A stretch of DNA of 64,000 nt from Streptomyces olivochromogenes (GTDB taxonomy: Bacteria; Actinomycetota; Actinomycetes; Streptomycetales; Streptomycetaceae): positions 245,821-309,820 of the forward strand of contig NZ_KQ948463.1 in NCBI RefSeq assembly GCF_001514115.1. Reading direction: 5' to 3'. Position numbers and translations under genes: made by a program. The notes under the pieces are model-generated. The model searched no databases. It was not told the origin of the DNA and saw only the letters and a list, made by a program, of their open reading frames with translations. This document shows, one piece after another, positions 20,555 through 30,562 of this stretch (position 1 is its first letter; every line of letters begins with the position of its first letter).

Positions 20555-22014
20555 CCCTGTGTGTTCCCTTCGGATTCGTGGGGGGCTTCGATGTCGTGGG
20601 GGGTTCCGGCCGCGGTGGGTGAGGAGGGCGCGGTGTCCCGCTCGGCCCGCGCGGAGCGGGTGCCGCGCGCGAACGCGCCCATGCGCCGGGCGTTCTCCTC
20701 CGCGGAGCGGCCCGCGCTCTCCTCGGCCGGTGCGGCCGGGGCGGCTGGTGCGCCCGTTGCCGCCGGGGGCTGTTCGGCGGCGGGCGGGGACACGGGTGCG
20801 CGGCGGCGCCGCTTGGGCAGTCCGCCGGCGGTCGTCGCCTGCGCGGGCCCGCTCGTCCGGGCCGTACGACGGGGCGTGCGCGCCGGTTCCCTCGGCGGCG
20901 GGGGTTCCTGGACCGGGTCGGCGTGGGTGAGCAGCGCGGCCGGTACGAAGACCACGGCGCGCACGCCGCCGTACGGGGAGCGGGTGTCCACGGAGACGTT
21001 GAACCCGTAGCGGGTGGCGAGGACGCCGATGACGGCGAAGCCGAACTGGGGCGGGTCGTCGAGGCGGGTGACGTCCACCGCGCGGCGGCCGGTCAGCAGC
21101 GCGGCGGCGTGCTCGGACCCGCGGCTGTCCATGCCGACGCCCGCGTCGTCGATGACCACGACGGCGCCGTTGTGCACCGCCTGGACGCTGACCTCGACCG
21201 TGGTGTTGGGCTGCGAGTGGCGCGCGGCGTTGTCCAGGAGTTCGGCGACGGCGAGGACGACCGGTTCGACGGCCCGGCTCTCGACGGCGATGTCGGCCTG
21301 TCCGTTGATGCGGATGCGCCGGTAGTCGCGGATACGGGAGGTCGCGCCGCGGACCACCTCGATGAGCGGTGAGGCGGCCCGCTGGCGTCCGGGCCAGGAA
21401 CCGCACAGTACGGCGATGGCCTGCGCGCGACGGCCGAACTGGGCGTTGGTGTGGTCGATCTCGAGCAGGTCGCGCAGCACGTCGGGGTGGTCGTGGCGGT
21501 CCTGCATCTCCGAGATGGACACCTGCTGCTCGTTGGCGAGGGCCTGGATCGAGCGCATCGACGCTTTGAGGGCGGCCTTCGCGGACTGGTCGGCGCGGGT
21601 CTGTGCGTGCCGCACGGCGTCGGAGAACCGCTCCAGGAGGCCGTCGAGGCACTTCGCGAAGTCGGTGTCGGCCAGCCGCGCGTCGAGGAGGCCGACGGCG
21701 GGGAGGGCCGGTGCGGTAAGGGACGCCCCGGCCGCGGGGAGCGGCTGACCTGGCGAGGGAAGGGACTGACCTGACGCGGAGAGGGAGTGACCCGTCGTGG
21801 AGGCAGGCTGGTGCGGGGCGCTTTCGAGCGCGGGCAGACGGACCGCGACCAGGTGGCGCAGCTCCTCGTCCCGGGCCCGCAGCGCGTCCGCGAGCTCGGC
21901 GCTCCGGCCGCGCTGCCGTCCCGTGATCCCGCGCTGGCGCACCAGCAGCACGATGACGGCGAGCAGCCCGACGGCCAGGCACCAGAACGCCGCCTCCGGT
22001 ATCCGTTCGGTCAT
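20551..22014 (-). CDS. cvnA: Conservon sensor-kinase-like protein CvnA (first conservon)
   Basis: A 487-residue protein: one N-terminal transmembrane helix (about 7-27), no large extracellular sensor, a long linker with a dimerisation-type helical region (about 120-220), a HATPase_c domain (ELLDNAARHSQPNT as N-box, IDDAGVGMD as G1 box), and a Pro/Ala/Arg-rich tail. The usual phospho-acceptor histidine motif is not obvious. The ATG at 22014 begins MTERIPEAAFWC just before the membrane helix; a 66-residue upstream extension is rejected. It heads a five-gene overlapping operon ending in the CYP157-like P450 and is divergent from the AraC gene. Confidence 0.9.
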   Translation of the reverse strand: MTERIPEAAFWCLAVGLLAVIVLLVRQRGITGRQRGRSAELADALRARDEELRHLVAVRLPALESAPHQPASTTGHSLSASGQSLPSPGQPLPAAGASLTAPALPAVGLLDARLADTDFAKCLDGLLERFSDAVRHAQTRADQSAKAALKASMRSIQALANEQQVSISEMQDRHDHPDVLRDLLEIDHTNAQFGRRAQAIAVLCGSWPGRQRAASPLIEVVRGATSRIRDYRRIRINGQADIAVESRAVEPVVLAVAELLDNAARHSQPNTTVEVSVQAVHNGAVVVIDDAGVGMDSRGSEHAAALLTGRRAVDVTRLDDPPQFGFAVIGVLATRYGFNVSVDTRSPYGGVRAVVFVPAALLTHADPVQEPPPPREPARTPRRTARTSGPAQATTAGGLPKRRRRAPVSPPAAEQPPAATGAPAAPAAPAEESAGRSAEENARRMGAFARGTRSARAERDTAPSSPTAAGTPHDIEAPHESEGNTQG

Positions 22015-22175
22015 GAAGTCCTCAATGGCATATGCAAGTTGACGGGTCGCACGACCGTAGCCGTCTGCCGGAACAAGCGCTTGCCGTCGCGCGCAAGGAA
22101 GTTGCCGTGGGGCGCACGGACTGTATGCATTAGGCTGACGTGGAGTAACTACCGCTCGCTGCACGGGAGTTGAGG

Positions 22176-23144
22176 GTGTCATTGCCCGCGGAAAGCTACA
22201 TCGTGGAAACACGGACGACCGCGGAGGTGGATCCGCGCGAGCGGGCCGACTTCTGGAGCGAGCACATCGGGTCCCACCAGGCCAGAATGAACTACCGGTA
22301 CGCGCGCACCGACGACTTCCATGGCGCGACGGTCCGCCAGCGCACCGAGCGCTACCAGCTCGTCAAGTTCTGGTCGGACGAGGTCGCGTACAGCAGGACC
22401 GCCCGCCAGGTCCGTCAGGACCCCGACGAGGACTACCGATTACTGCTGCCGCTCAGCGGGGAGATCGTGCTGCGGCAGGACGGCCAGGAGGCCCGGCTGA
22501 CACCGGGCACCGGCACCCTCGTCAGCTTCGGGGCACCCTTCGAGTGCCTCCAGGACGCCTCGACGCACGCGTTCGTCCTCACCATCCCCGCGCGCGAGAT
22601 GGACGGCCCGCTGAACCGCAGGTCGCCGCTGGCTACCGGGCTCGATCTGAGCAGGGGGCTCGGCCGGGTGGTGAGCTCCATGATCAGCGACCTGCACGCG
22701 GAGCGGGACCACCTCACCGACGCGCACTTCAACGCCGTCTCCGACCGCGTCGTCGAGCTGCTGTGCATGCTCACCCTCGGCGACGACCGCCCCGACGGGG
22801 CGGGCCAACTCACCGACGTGGAGACGATGGTCCGCCGCCACGTCCGTGAACACGCCGCCGACCCGGGTCTCACCGGTACGTCCATGGCGCACGCGCTCGG
22901 CTGGTCCCTGCGTCAGATCCAGCTGGCCCTGCAGCGCGCCGGCACCACTCCGCGCGACCTCATCCGCGAGGAGCGGCTGCGGCTGGTTCGTGAGCGCCTC
23001 CAGTGCGGCGACTGCGAGCACCTGACCATCACCGATCTGGCCTTCGCCTCGGGGTTCTCCTCGGCGAGTGCGCTGAGTACGGCGTTTCGGCAGCGGTACG
23101 GGGTGAGTCCTCGGGAGATGCGGTCCGGGGGGCGGCGGCCGTAA
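22176..23144 (+). CDS. AraC-family transcriptional regulator with a TTA codon
   Basis: The protein is about 322 residues; the start is uncertain (GTG at 22176, or TTG at 22170 two codons earlier). Residues up to about 190 form an AraC-binding-like domain (ligand unknown). The C-terminal 100 residues carry two helix-turn-helix units ending FASGFSSASALSTAFRQRYG, the AraC signature. A TTA leucine codon at 22440-22442 suggests dependence on the bldA tRNA for translation. It is divergent from the first conservon and may regulate it. Confidence 0.88.
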   Translation: MSLPAESYIVETRTTAEVDPRERADFWSEHIGSHQARMNYRYARTDDFHGATVRQRTERYQLVKFWSDEVAYSRTARQVRQDPDEDYRLLLPLSGEIVLRQDGQEARLTPGTGTLVSFGAPFECLQDASTHAFVLTIPAREMDGPLNRRSPLATGLDLSRGLGRVVSSMISDLHAERDHLTDAHFNAVSDRVVELLCMLTLGDDRPDGAGQLTDVETMVRRHVREHAADPGLTGTSMAHALGWSLRQIQLALQRAGTTPRDLIREERLRLVRERLQCGDCEHLTITDLAFASGFSSASALSTAFRQRYGVSPREMRSGGRRP

Positions 23145-23378
23145 CGCCGCGGCTCGGCCGGCACCCCGGATCCGCGCCCCTGAAAGCGGGACGCCCGCCC
23201 CGCCGGGGTCGCACACCGCCCCCCCCGATCGGACATCACCAGGGTCGCCGGGGTCGCCGACGGGCAGGCGGCCGCGGCGCCGGAGGACCCCCTGCGGCTG
23301 CCGAGCTCCCCTTCCCGGACCGGATTCCGGCCCGCTCCCGGGTTGATGTGACTGCCGGATCACACCATCCTTGTACAT

Positions 23379-25769
23379 ATGGTGAAAATCCCGGGCGATG
23401 CGGGGCGGGCAACCACGGCCGGTGACGCCATGGTGGTGGTCGACGCGCACGGAGTCGTGACCGGCTGGAGCGAGGGCGCGCAGCTGCTGACCGGGCACGC
23501 CGCGGCGGAGGTCACCGGCCGACCTGTGTCGGACCTGCTGGACGGGGACCCGCACGAGGCCTGGCGGGCGCTGCGGGCGAACGGCGGCCACGGTGTGGTG
23601 CCCGTACGGCGCCAGGACGGGCGGCGGACCGAGCTGGCCCTGCGGGCGTACCCGCTCCAGGGCCTGGAGGGGGCGCCTGCCGGATACGTGATCACCGCGG
23701 TGCCGGACGGGCGGGGCCGCGACCTGGGAGAGCTGGCGTTCAAGCAGGCGTCGGTGTCGATGTCGGTCTTCGACACCGAACAGCGCTATCTGCGGATGAA
23801 CGACACCGCCTGCCGGATCATGGGCGTCCAGGAGGCCGAGGTTCTGTACCGCTACTTCCCGGACACCGTCGAGAACGCGGAGCACAGCCGCAGCTTCTTC
23901 AACCATCTGCGCCGGGTGGTCGAGACCGGCCGCCCCGTCCACTACGAGAGCTGGACCAGGGCCCCCTCCGGACTGCATATGCACGCCTGGAACATCGAGA
24001 TGTGGCCGCTGCGGGCCCCCTCCGGACAGTTGCTCGGCGTCTCGCTGGCCGGCTACGACAGCACCGAGCAGTACCGGGCCCGGCAGCGGCTCGCCCTGCT
24101 GAGCAAGTCCGCCGCCGCCATCGGTACGACGCTGGACGTGATCCACACCGCCCGTGAGCTGGCCCAGCTGGCGGTGCCCGAGCTGGCCGACTTCGTGAGC
24201 GTGGACCTGCTGGACTCGGTGGTCGAGGGCGAGGAGCCCACCGGCGGTCCGGTGGAAGCCGATGTGGAGCTGCGCCGGGTCGCGCACCACTCCCGTACCG
24301 CCGGGGTGCAGGAAGCGGCGATCGACCTGGGCGCGGCCGACGTCTACCCGTCCTCCTCCCCACCGGTCCGCGCCCTGGTCACCGGGCACGCGGTGCTCAC
24401 CAGGACCGGCGACCCGGACGTCGACGGATGGCTCAGCCGGCACGGCGCCCGGGCCGCCAGGCCGCACCAGCCGGACCGCCGGGACTTCTCACTGATGGCG
24501 GTACCGCTGGTGGCGCGCGGTACGACGCTGGGGGTGGCGGTCTTCGTGAGGCTGCTCACCGCCGAGAGTCCGGACCCCTTCGACCAGGACGACGTGTCGC
24601 TGGCCCAGGAGCTGGCCAGCCGCACGGCCGTGTGCGTGGACAACGCCCGCCGGTACGCCAAGGAGCGCACGACCGCCCTGGCCCTTCAGCGCAGTCTGCT
24701 GCCCCAGGCGATGGCGGGACAGGCGGCGGTCGAGTTCGCCTCCCGCTACCTTCCGGCGCTGTCGCGGGCGGGCGTCGGCGGCGACTGGTTCGATGTGATC
24801 CCGCTGTCCGGGACCCGGGTGGCGCTCGTCGTCGGCGATGTCGTCGGGCACGGCATCCACGCCTCCGTCACGATGGGCCGGCTCCGTACGGCGGTATGGA
24901 CGCTGGCCGACGTCGACCTGCCCCCGGAGGAGCTGCTCACCCATCTCGACGACCTGGTCGGACATCTGGCGGCCGACGAGAGCCCGACGGGCGCGGAGAT
25001 CGGCGCCACGTGTCTGTACGCGGTGTACGACCCGGTCTCCGGGCACTGCGCCGTCGCCACGGCCGGGCATCCGCCGCCCGCCGTGCTGTTCCCGGACGGC
25101 ACCGTGAAGGTCGTCGAGGTGAGCGCGGGACCGATGCTCGGCGTGGGCGGGCTCCCCTTCGAGGCCACCGAGCTGCACCTGCCGGAAGGCACCGTCCTCG
25201 CTCTCTACACCGACGGTCTCTTCGAGGCCCGTCACCTCGACGCGGACGCGGGCACGGCGGTGCTGTGCAACGCGCTGACGGTCCCCGCCGGAAATCTGGA
25301 CGAGGCCTGCGACAACGTGCTCCAGGTGCTGCTGCCGCAGCATCCCAAGGACGACGTGGCCCTGCTGCTGGCCCGCACCCGCACCCTGGACAGCGACGAG
25401 GTGGCGGTGTGGGACCTGCCCGCCGATCCGGCGGAGGTCGCCACCGCCCGGCAGTACGCGACCGAGCAGCTGGCCCGCTGGGGGCTCGACGAGGTCGCGT
25501 TCGTCACCGAACTCGTCGTCAGCGAACTGGTCACCAACGCCATCCGCTACGGCGGAGCGCCCATCCAGCTCCGGCTCATCCGCGACCGCACCCTCATCTG
25601 CGAGGTCTCCGACGCCAGCAGCACCTCGCCCCATCTGCGCCGGGCCCGCACCTTCGACGAAGGCGGCCGCGGGCTGCTCCTCGTCGCCCAGCTCACCGAC
25701 CGCTGGGGCACTCGCACCACCGGCACCGGAAAGACGATCTGGGCCGAACAGGCACTGCCGTTCGAGTGA
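23379..25769 (+). CDS. PAS/GAF/SpoIIE phosphatase with C-terminal anti-sigma-type ATPase
   Basis: A 796-residue multidomain protein: PAS at about 10-85, a second PAS at about 115-225, GAF at about 240-430, a PP2C-type SpoIIE phosphatase at about 445-660 (VGGDWFDVI and VGDVVGHG metal motifs, AGHPPP), and an RsbW-like HATPase at about 675-790 (ELVTNAIRYGG, EGGRGLLLV). It can in principle dephosphorylate an anti-anti-sigma factor and phosphorylate one, so it likely feeds a partner-switching sigma network. No membrane segment. The ribosome site is weak. It converges on the cupin gene. Confidence 0.92.
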   Translation: MVKIPGDAGRATTAGDAMVVVDAHGVVTGWSEGAQLLTGHAAAEVTGRPVSDLLDGDPHEAWRALRANGGHGVVPVRRQDGRRTELALRAYPLQGLEGAPAGYVITAVPDGRGRDLGELAFKQASVSMSVFDTEQRYLRMNDTACRIMGVQEAEVLYRYFPDTVENAEHSRSFFNHLRRVVETGRPVHYESWTRAPSGLHMHAWNIEMWPLRAPSGQLLGVSLAGYDSTEQYRARQRLALLSKSAAAIGTTLDVIHTARELAQLAVPELADFVSVDLLDSVVEGEEPTGGPVEADVELRRVAHHSRTAGVQEAAIDLGAADVYPSSSPPVRALVTGHAVLTRTGDPDVDGWLSRHGARAARPHQPDRRDFSLMAVPLVARGTTLGVAVFVRLLTAESPDPFDQDDVSLAQELASRTAVCVDNARRYAKERTTALALQRSLLPQAMAGQAAVEFASRYLPALSRAGVGGDWFDVIPLSGTRVALVVGDVVGHGIHASVTMGRLRTAVWTLADVDLPPEELLTHLDDLVGHLAADESPTGAEIGATCLYAVYDPVSGHCAVATAGHPPPAVLFPDGTVKVVEVSAGPMLGVGGLPFEATELHLPEGTVLALYTDGLFEARHLDADAGTAVLCNALTVPAGNLDEACDNVLQVLLPQHPKDDVALLLARTRTLDSDEVAVWDLPADPAEVATARQYATEQLARWGLDEVAFVTELVVSELVTNAIRYGGAPIQLRLIRDRTLICEVSDASSTSPHLRRARTFDEGGRGLLLVAQLTDRWGTRTTGTGKTIWAEQALPFE

Positions 25770-25793
25770 TCGCGCCTCAAGGCCTGTCCGGCG

Positions 25794-26258
25794 CTACTGG
25801 AAGTCGCAGCCGGGGTTGGGCGCGTCCTGCGAGAACGGCGAGCCGTGGGGCAGGACGTACAGCACGTCCAGGACGACGGGGACCGAGCCCTCGTTGCGGC
25901 CGATGTGCACATGGGCGGGACCCGGGGGCTCGGTGATCGTACGGCCGGCCGGGTAGGTGCCGTCCTGCGCGCAGGTGGCGTCGAAGTGGCTCAGGGTGCC
26001 CTGCTTCACGAGGCCGTACAGGGGACCGTCGTGGTAGTGCCAGCCGGTGCTCTGGCCGGGCGGGATGGTGATCTCCCGGAGCGTGTAGTCCGTGTTCCCC
26101 ACGGTGGTCCGGTAGAGCACCGTCGCGGTGACACCGGGGCCGGACGGAGTCGCGTACGCGGTCCCGGCGACCAGCGACATGGCCGACAGGCCGACGACCG
26201 CGGCGCCGGTCACTCCCGTACGCAAGCCGGCACGGACAGCGGAAACCCCACGCGTCAT
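25794..26258 (-). CDS. Secreted cupin-domain protein
   Basis: A 154-residue protein with an N-terminal signal peptide (VRAGLRTGVTGAAVVGLSAMSLVAG, cleavage near AYA-TP) and a single cupin barrel. Metal-ligand candidates are in GWHYHDGP and AHVHIG. Known relatives include uncharacterised extracytoplasmic cupins. The ATG at 26258 has GGGAGA upstream; a 35-residue longer frame is rejected because the signal peptide starts here. Confidence 0.82.
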   Translation of the reverse strand: MTRGVSAVRAGLRTGVTGAAVVGLSAMSLVAGTAYATPSGPGVTATVLYRTTVGNTDYTLREITIPPGQSTGWHYHDGPLYGLVKQGTLSHFDATCAQDGTYPAGRTITEPPGPAHVHIGRNEGSVPVVLDVLYVLPHGSPFSQDAPNPGCDFQ

Positions 26259-26571
26259 CTCGTTCTCCCCCGTGTGAACGCAGGCAGCCCACCAACGACG
26301 GGCCCGCGCACCATCATTGAACATCCGTGCCCTGTGCGGAAGGTGCGATACCACCCAACTCACCCATCACGCGTCCAACTAGTGACGATGCGGCGACGAG
26401 ACCCCCGCGCCGGTCACCTCCGGCATATGCCCGCTCACTTGACGGCCGAGTGTGACACACGATTGGCTCCGGCCCAACGAAAGTACGACAGTCGGTGCAC
26501 AACATCCCGACATCGCACCGATCTCACTCTCATCGACCCGCCGCTGGGCCGCACAGCGAGGTGCCGCACCC
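26259..26571. other. Divergent intergenic region, cupin / binding lipoprotein
   Basis: A 313-bp gap containing divergent promoters. TTGACG at 26439-26444 is a possible -35 element for the lipoprotein gene, but no good -10 hexamer is at the right spacing. Nothing else is seen. Confidence 0.4.
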
Positions 26572-27582
26572 ATGAACATGTCCCCCACACCTCACCACTT
26601 CCCCGGATCCCCGCACCGCGCCGCCCTCGTCGCCGCCGTCACCGCGGCCTGTCTGCTCGCCGCCGGCTGCTCCGGCTCCGGCGGCACGAACGACACCTCG
26701 GCGGGCAAGGCGGGCACCGGCCGGATCAAGATCGCCCTGATCACCCACGGCGCCCGCGGAGACGCGTTCTGGGAGCTGGTGCGCAAGGGCGCACAGGCGG
26801 CGGCCGCCAAGGACGGCATCGACCTGACGTACGCGAGCGACTCCGAGGCCGCCGCCCAGGCGAGCCTGGTGCGGGACGCGATCCGAGACCGGGTCGACGG
26901 CATCGCGCTGACGCTGGCCAAGCCGGAGGCGATGCAGAGCGCGGTCAGCGCGGCCAAGGCGGCGGGGATACCCGTGGTCGGTCTCAACTCCGGGATCGAC
27001 GCCTGGAAGTCCGAGGGACTGCTGGAGTACTTCGGCCAGGACGAGAGCGTCGCGGGCCGGGCCACCGGCGACAAACTGGACGAGCTCAAGGCCAAGCACG
27101 CCCTGTGTGTCATCCACGAACAGGGCAACATCGCCCTGGAGGCCCGCTGCGCCGGGGTGAAGAAGACGTTCGGCGGCGAGACCGACATGCTCTATGTGAA
27201 CGGCACCGACATGGACGCCGTGGGCGCCGCCGTCACGGCCAGACTGCGCCAGGACCCGAGCGTCGACGAAGTCGTCACGCTGGGCGCGCAGTTCGCGCTC
27301 GCCGCGGTGAAGTCGGTGAAGGCGGCGGGCAGCAAGGCCCAGGTCGCCAGCTTCGACCTCAACAGCGGTCTGGTGAAGTCCGTACAGAGCGGCGACGTGC
27401 AGTTCGCGGTGGATCAACAGCCCTATCTCCAGGGATATCTGGCCGTGGACTCGCTCTGGCTCTACCACTCCAACGGAAACTTCAGCGGCGGCGGAACCGC
27501 TCCCGTGCTCACCGGACCCGCGTTCGTCACGAAGGAGAACGTGTCCTCGGTCGCGAAGTTCGCGGCGAACGGAACCCGCTGA
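26572..27582 (+). CDS. Sugar-type ABC transporter substrate-binding lipoprotein (or orphan sensor)
   Basis: A 336-residue periplasmic-binding protein of the type I (ribose/LacI-like) fold. The lipoprotein signal ends in the lipobox LAAGC (Cys at about 31). The mature part begins IKIALITHGARGDAFW, typical of sugar-binding proteins, with the hinge segment AGIPVVGLNSG. No permease or ATPase gene is adjacent, and the second conservon starts 115 bp downstream on the same strand. It may therefore be an orphan binding protein that presents a ligand to a sensor; this is inference. Confidence 0.85.
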   Translation: MNMSPTPHHFPGSPHRAALVAAVTAACLLAAGCSGSGGTNDTSAGKAGTGRIKIALITHGARGDAFWELVRKGAQAAAAKDGIDLTYASDSEAAAQASLVRDAIRDRVDGIALTLAKPEAMQSAVSAAKAAGIPVVGLNSGIDAWKSEGLLEYFGQDESVAGRATGDKLDELKAKHALCVIHEQGNIALEARCAGVKKTFGGETDMLYVNGTDMDAVGAAVTARLRQDPSVDEVVTLGAQFALAAVKSVKAAGSKAQVASFDLNSGLVKSVQSGDVQFAVDQQPYLQGYLAVDSLWLYHSNGNFSGGGTAPVLTGPAFVTKENVSSVAKFAANGTR

Positions 27583-27697
27583 ACCGCCGCCCCCTATACA
27601 CGCGTCACCAAGGTTTTCCGTCCCTCACGGTGCGTACGGTCACTTGTACGGATAGCATCCTGCGCACCCCCTCATCGCTGATCGCTCTAGGACGACG

Positions 27698-30118
27698 ATG
27701 TCTCCACGGACCGGTGCCCGGCGCCGTCTCGGCTCCATACGTCTCTCCCTGATCCTGCTGGCGCTGGTCCCCAGCGTCACGCTCGCCACCATGTGGGGTG
27801 TGACGACGACGCAGATCTTCTCGGAGGGGCTGCGACTGCGCGAACAGACGGGGCTGAGCCGGTCGACGGGTGCCATGGGCACCGAGGCGACACTCGCGCT
27901 GCAGCAGGAGCGCAGCCTGTCGGCCGCCTGGATGGCCTCGCCGCACGGTTCCCGGGCCGCCCTGGACCGGCAGCGCGGGCGCACGGACGTCGCGGTCGCG
28001 AAACTGGTCCGCCGGTCCGAGGACTTCAAGAACGCGCCCGCACGGATCGGCGACCGGATGTACTCGGTCATCGCCTCGGTGGGAAGCCTGGAGTACTACC
28101 GGGGGCAGGTGGACCACCCCACCGACATCACCGCCCAGCAGGCCCTGGACCAGTACACCTCGATCATCGGCGACCAGATCCACGCCTTCCAGGAACTGTC
28201 CCAGGTCGACGACGGCGACCTCACCTCGCAGGCGGGGCCGCTGATCACGGTGGGGAACGCGGCGGAGCTGGTCGCCCAGGAGGACGCCCAGCTCGCGCTG
28301 GCGTGGCCCTCGGGCAAGCTCGACCAGCAGTCGTGGCAGGAGTTCGCCCGGCGGGTCGACGTGCGCCGCTGGGTCTTCCAGAGCCAGGTCCTCAACTCGT
28401 TGCACGGCACCGTGAAGGACCAGGTCGAACGGGTCCTCCAGAGCCAGGACTGGAAGACCCTGGAGACCGTCGAGGACCAGATCATCGCGGCCCGGACGGT
28501 CCACGGCCGGGTGGCCACGACGGTCGACCTGCCCGACGCGCACGCCCGTTGGAACACCGCGCTCGGCAGGATCTCCGACCAGTACACGAACCTGATCCAG
28601 CAGCAGACCACGCAACTGCTCGACCGCAGCGCCGACAAGGCGCACAGCCTGCTGATCAAGGCGGCCGCGCTGAGCGCCGGCGGACTCGTCGCCCTGCTGG
28701 TGTGCGTGGTGATGTCCTGGCGCATCACCCGCTCCCTCTCCCGGCGGCTGCGCGGTCTCAGGATGGCCACGCTCAGCCTCGCCGAGGAACGGCTGCCCGA
28801 CGTGGTCGCCCGGCTGAACCGGGGCGAGAAGGTCGACGTGGAGTCCGCCACCCCGCCCCTGGACTACGGCGAGGACGAACTCGGCCAGGTGGCCAAGGCG
28901 TTCAACACCGCCCAGCGCACGGCGGTCTACACCGCGGTGGAACTCGCCGACACCCGACGCGGCTTCCAGAAGGTGATCCTCGGCATCGCCCGGCAGAGCC
29001 AGAACCTGGTCAACCTTCAGCTCAGCAAGCTCGACGCGCTGGAACGCGAGCACCAGGACCCGGGGATCCTCAAGGGCCTGTACGAACTCGACTCCACCGC
29101 GAGCCAGCTCCGCCGCTACGAGGAGAACCTCGTCATCATCAGCGGCGAACAGCCCCGGCGCAGCTGGACCGAACCGGTCGCGCTGATCGACATCCTGCGC
29201 AGCGCCGTCGGTGAGGTCGCCCAGTACCAACGGGTGGACGTGCACACCGACGACGAGGTGTACCTGAGCCCGCCCGCGGTGGCCGACGTCATCCATCTGC
29301 TGGCCGAGCTCATCGACAACGCGACCGCCTACTCCCCCGCGCCCAGCCCGGTGGGGGTGCGGGCGGCGATGGTGGCCAAGGGGCTGGCCGTCGAGATCGA
29401 GGACCGGGGCCTGGGCCTGTCCGAGGAGGACTACGCCGCGTTCAACGCCCAGTTGGCGGTGGCCCCGCAGTTCGACGTGGTGGCACTCGCCGACGACCTG
29501 CGGCTCGGCATGTTCGTGATCGCGCGGCTCGCCACCCGGCACGGCATCGCCGTCACCCTGCGCTCCTCGCCGTACGGCGGGACCACCGCGATCGTGCTGA
29601 TCCCGCACGAGATCGTGGTCCGCGAGGGCCCCGACTCCCCCGCCGAGGACGGGGAGGTCGCGGTACCGGCGGGGGTCGTGGCGGCGCAGGGCTCCGCCGA
29701 CGACGCGGTCCCGGAGCGCCGGCCCCATGAACGTGCGGAGGAGACACCCCCCTCCGCCCGGACCCGTACGAGCGACTCCGCCGCGCCCCGCTCCGGCCCC
29801 GCTCAGGGCGCCACCCGCCGCGACGGGCTTGCTCCGCTGCCGCGCCGGGTGCCGCAGACCAGCCTGGCCACGGAGCTGCGGGAGGAGGCGGCGCCCGCCG
29901 AGGCCGACGACAAGGACGCCACCGACCTCGCCGACTTCTCCGCGGAACGCGCCGCCTCCTCCCTCGCGGGCTTCCAGCGCGGGACGCTCCGGGCCCGCGA
30001 CGACGAGGAGATGTCGTACGACCACGGGGGCGAGGAACCGTCCTACGACCACGGGGAGGACCCGGCCCCGACCCAGCCCGCAGACCGCTCGTGGACTCCG
30101 CCCGCCGACCGCTCGTGA
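27698..30118 (+). CDS. cvnA: Conservon sensor-kinase-like protein CvnA with NIT sensor (second conservon)
   Basis: An 806-residue protein: transmembrane helix at about 15-35, a large extracellular helical NIT (nitrate/nitrite-sensing) type domain at about 50-310, a second membrane helix at about 322-345, a HAMP-like linker, a HATPase_c domain (AELIDNATAYSPAP, EDRGLGLSEEDY) and an acidic/Pro-rich C-terminal tail ending in near-repeats (SYDHGGEEPSYDHGE, PADRSWTPPADRS). Compared with the first conservon's CvnA it has a real extracellular sensor. It starts a plus-strand cvnABCD operon. Confidence 0.92.
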   Translation: MSPRTGARRRLGSIRLSLILLALVPSVTLATMWGVTTTQIFSEGLRLREQTGLSRSTGAMGTEATLALQQERSLSAAWMASPHGSRAALDRQRGRTDVAVAKLVRRSEDFKNAPARIGDRMYSVIASVGSLEYYRGQVDHPTDITAQQALDQYTSIIGDQIHAFQELSQVDDGDLTSQAGPLITVGNAAELVAQEDAQLALAWPSGKLDQQSWQEFARRVDVRRWVFQSQVLNSLHGTVKDQVERVLQSQDWKTLETVEDQIIAARTVHGRVATTVDLPDAHARWNTALGRISDQYTNLIQQQTTQLLDRSADKAHSLLIKAAALSAGGLVALLVCVVMSWRITRSLSRRLRGLRMATLSLAEERLPDVVARLNRGEKVDVESATPPLDYGEDELGQVAKAFNTAQRTAVYTAVELADTRRGFQKVILGIARQSQNLVNLQLSKLDALEREHQDPGILKGLYELDSTASQLRRYEENLVIISGEQPRRSWTEPVALIDILRSAVGEVAQYQRVDVHTDDEVYLSPPAVADVIHLLAELIDNATAYSPAPSPVGVRAAMVAKGLAVEIEDRGLGLSEEDYAAFNAQLAVAPQFDVVALADDLRLGMFVIARLATRHGIAVTLRSSPYGGTTAIVLIPHEIVVREGPDSPAEDGEVAVPAGVVAAQGSADDAVPERRPHERAEETPPSARTRTSDSAAPRSGPAQGATRRDGLAPLPRRVPQTSLATELREEAAPAEADDKDATDLADFSAERAASSLAGFQRGTLRARDDEEMSYDHGGEEPSYDHGEDPAPTQPADRSWTPPADRS

Positions 30119-30129
30119 AGGACAGAGAA

Positions 30130-30561
30130 ATGACACGCCCCAGCACCGCCACACACAGCCAGCTCGACCAGCTGCTCACCGGACTGGTGGAACGGGTCGC
30201 CGATGTGAACCACGCCGTCGTGCTCTCCGAGGACGGACTGGTCGTCAGCAAGTCCACGGCGTTCGTCCGCGACGACGCCGAACGGCTGGCGGCGACCGCG
30301 TCCGGCCTGATGAGCCTCAGCAAGGGCGTCAGCATGGACTTCCGCGGCGGTCCGGTGCGCCAGGCGCTGATCGAGATGCGCGACAGCTATCTGATCCTCA
30401 CCGCCGCGGGCCCCGGCGCCCATCTCGCCGTGCTCACCAACCAGGGCGCGGACGTCGGCGTGGTGGCGTACCAGATGAACATGCTGGTGAAGAAGATCGG
30501 CGAGCACCTCAGGGCAGCACCTCGTGCGGGCGTCGCCGCCGCGGCCGACAACGGCGAGTGA
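30130..30561 (+). CDS. cvnB: Conservon roadblock/LC7 protein CvnB (second conservon)
   Basis: A 143-residue roadblock/LC7 protein (LDQLLTGLVERVADVNHAVV; LTNQGADVGVVAYQMNMLVKK). The ATG at 30130 follows AGGACAGAGAA; it is 11 bases after the cvnA stop. The expected partners are CvnD and CvnA. Confidence 0.92.
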   Translation: MTRPSTATHSQLDQLLTGLVERVADVNHAVVLSEDGLVVSKSTAFVRDDAERLAATASGLMSLSKGVSMDFRGGPVRQALIEMRDSYLILTAAGPGAHLAVLTNQGADVGVVAYQMNMLVKKIGEHLRAAPRAGVAAAADNGE

Positions 30562-30562
30562 G

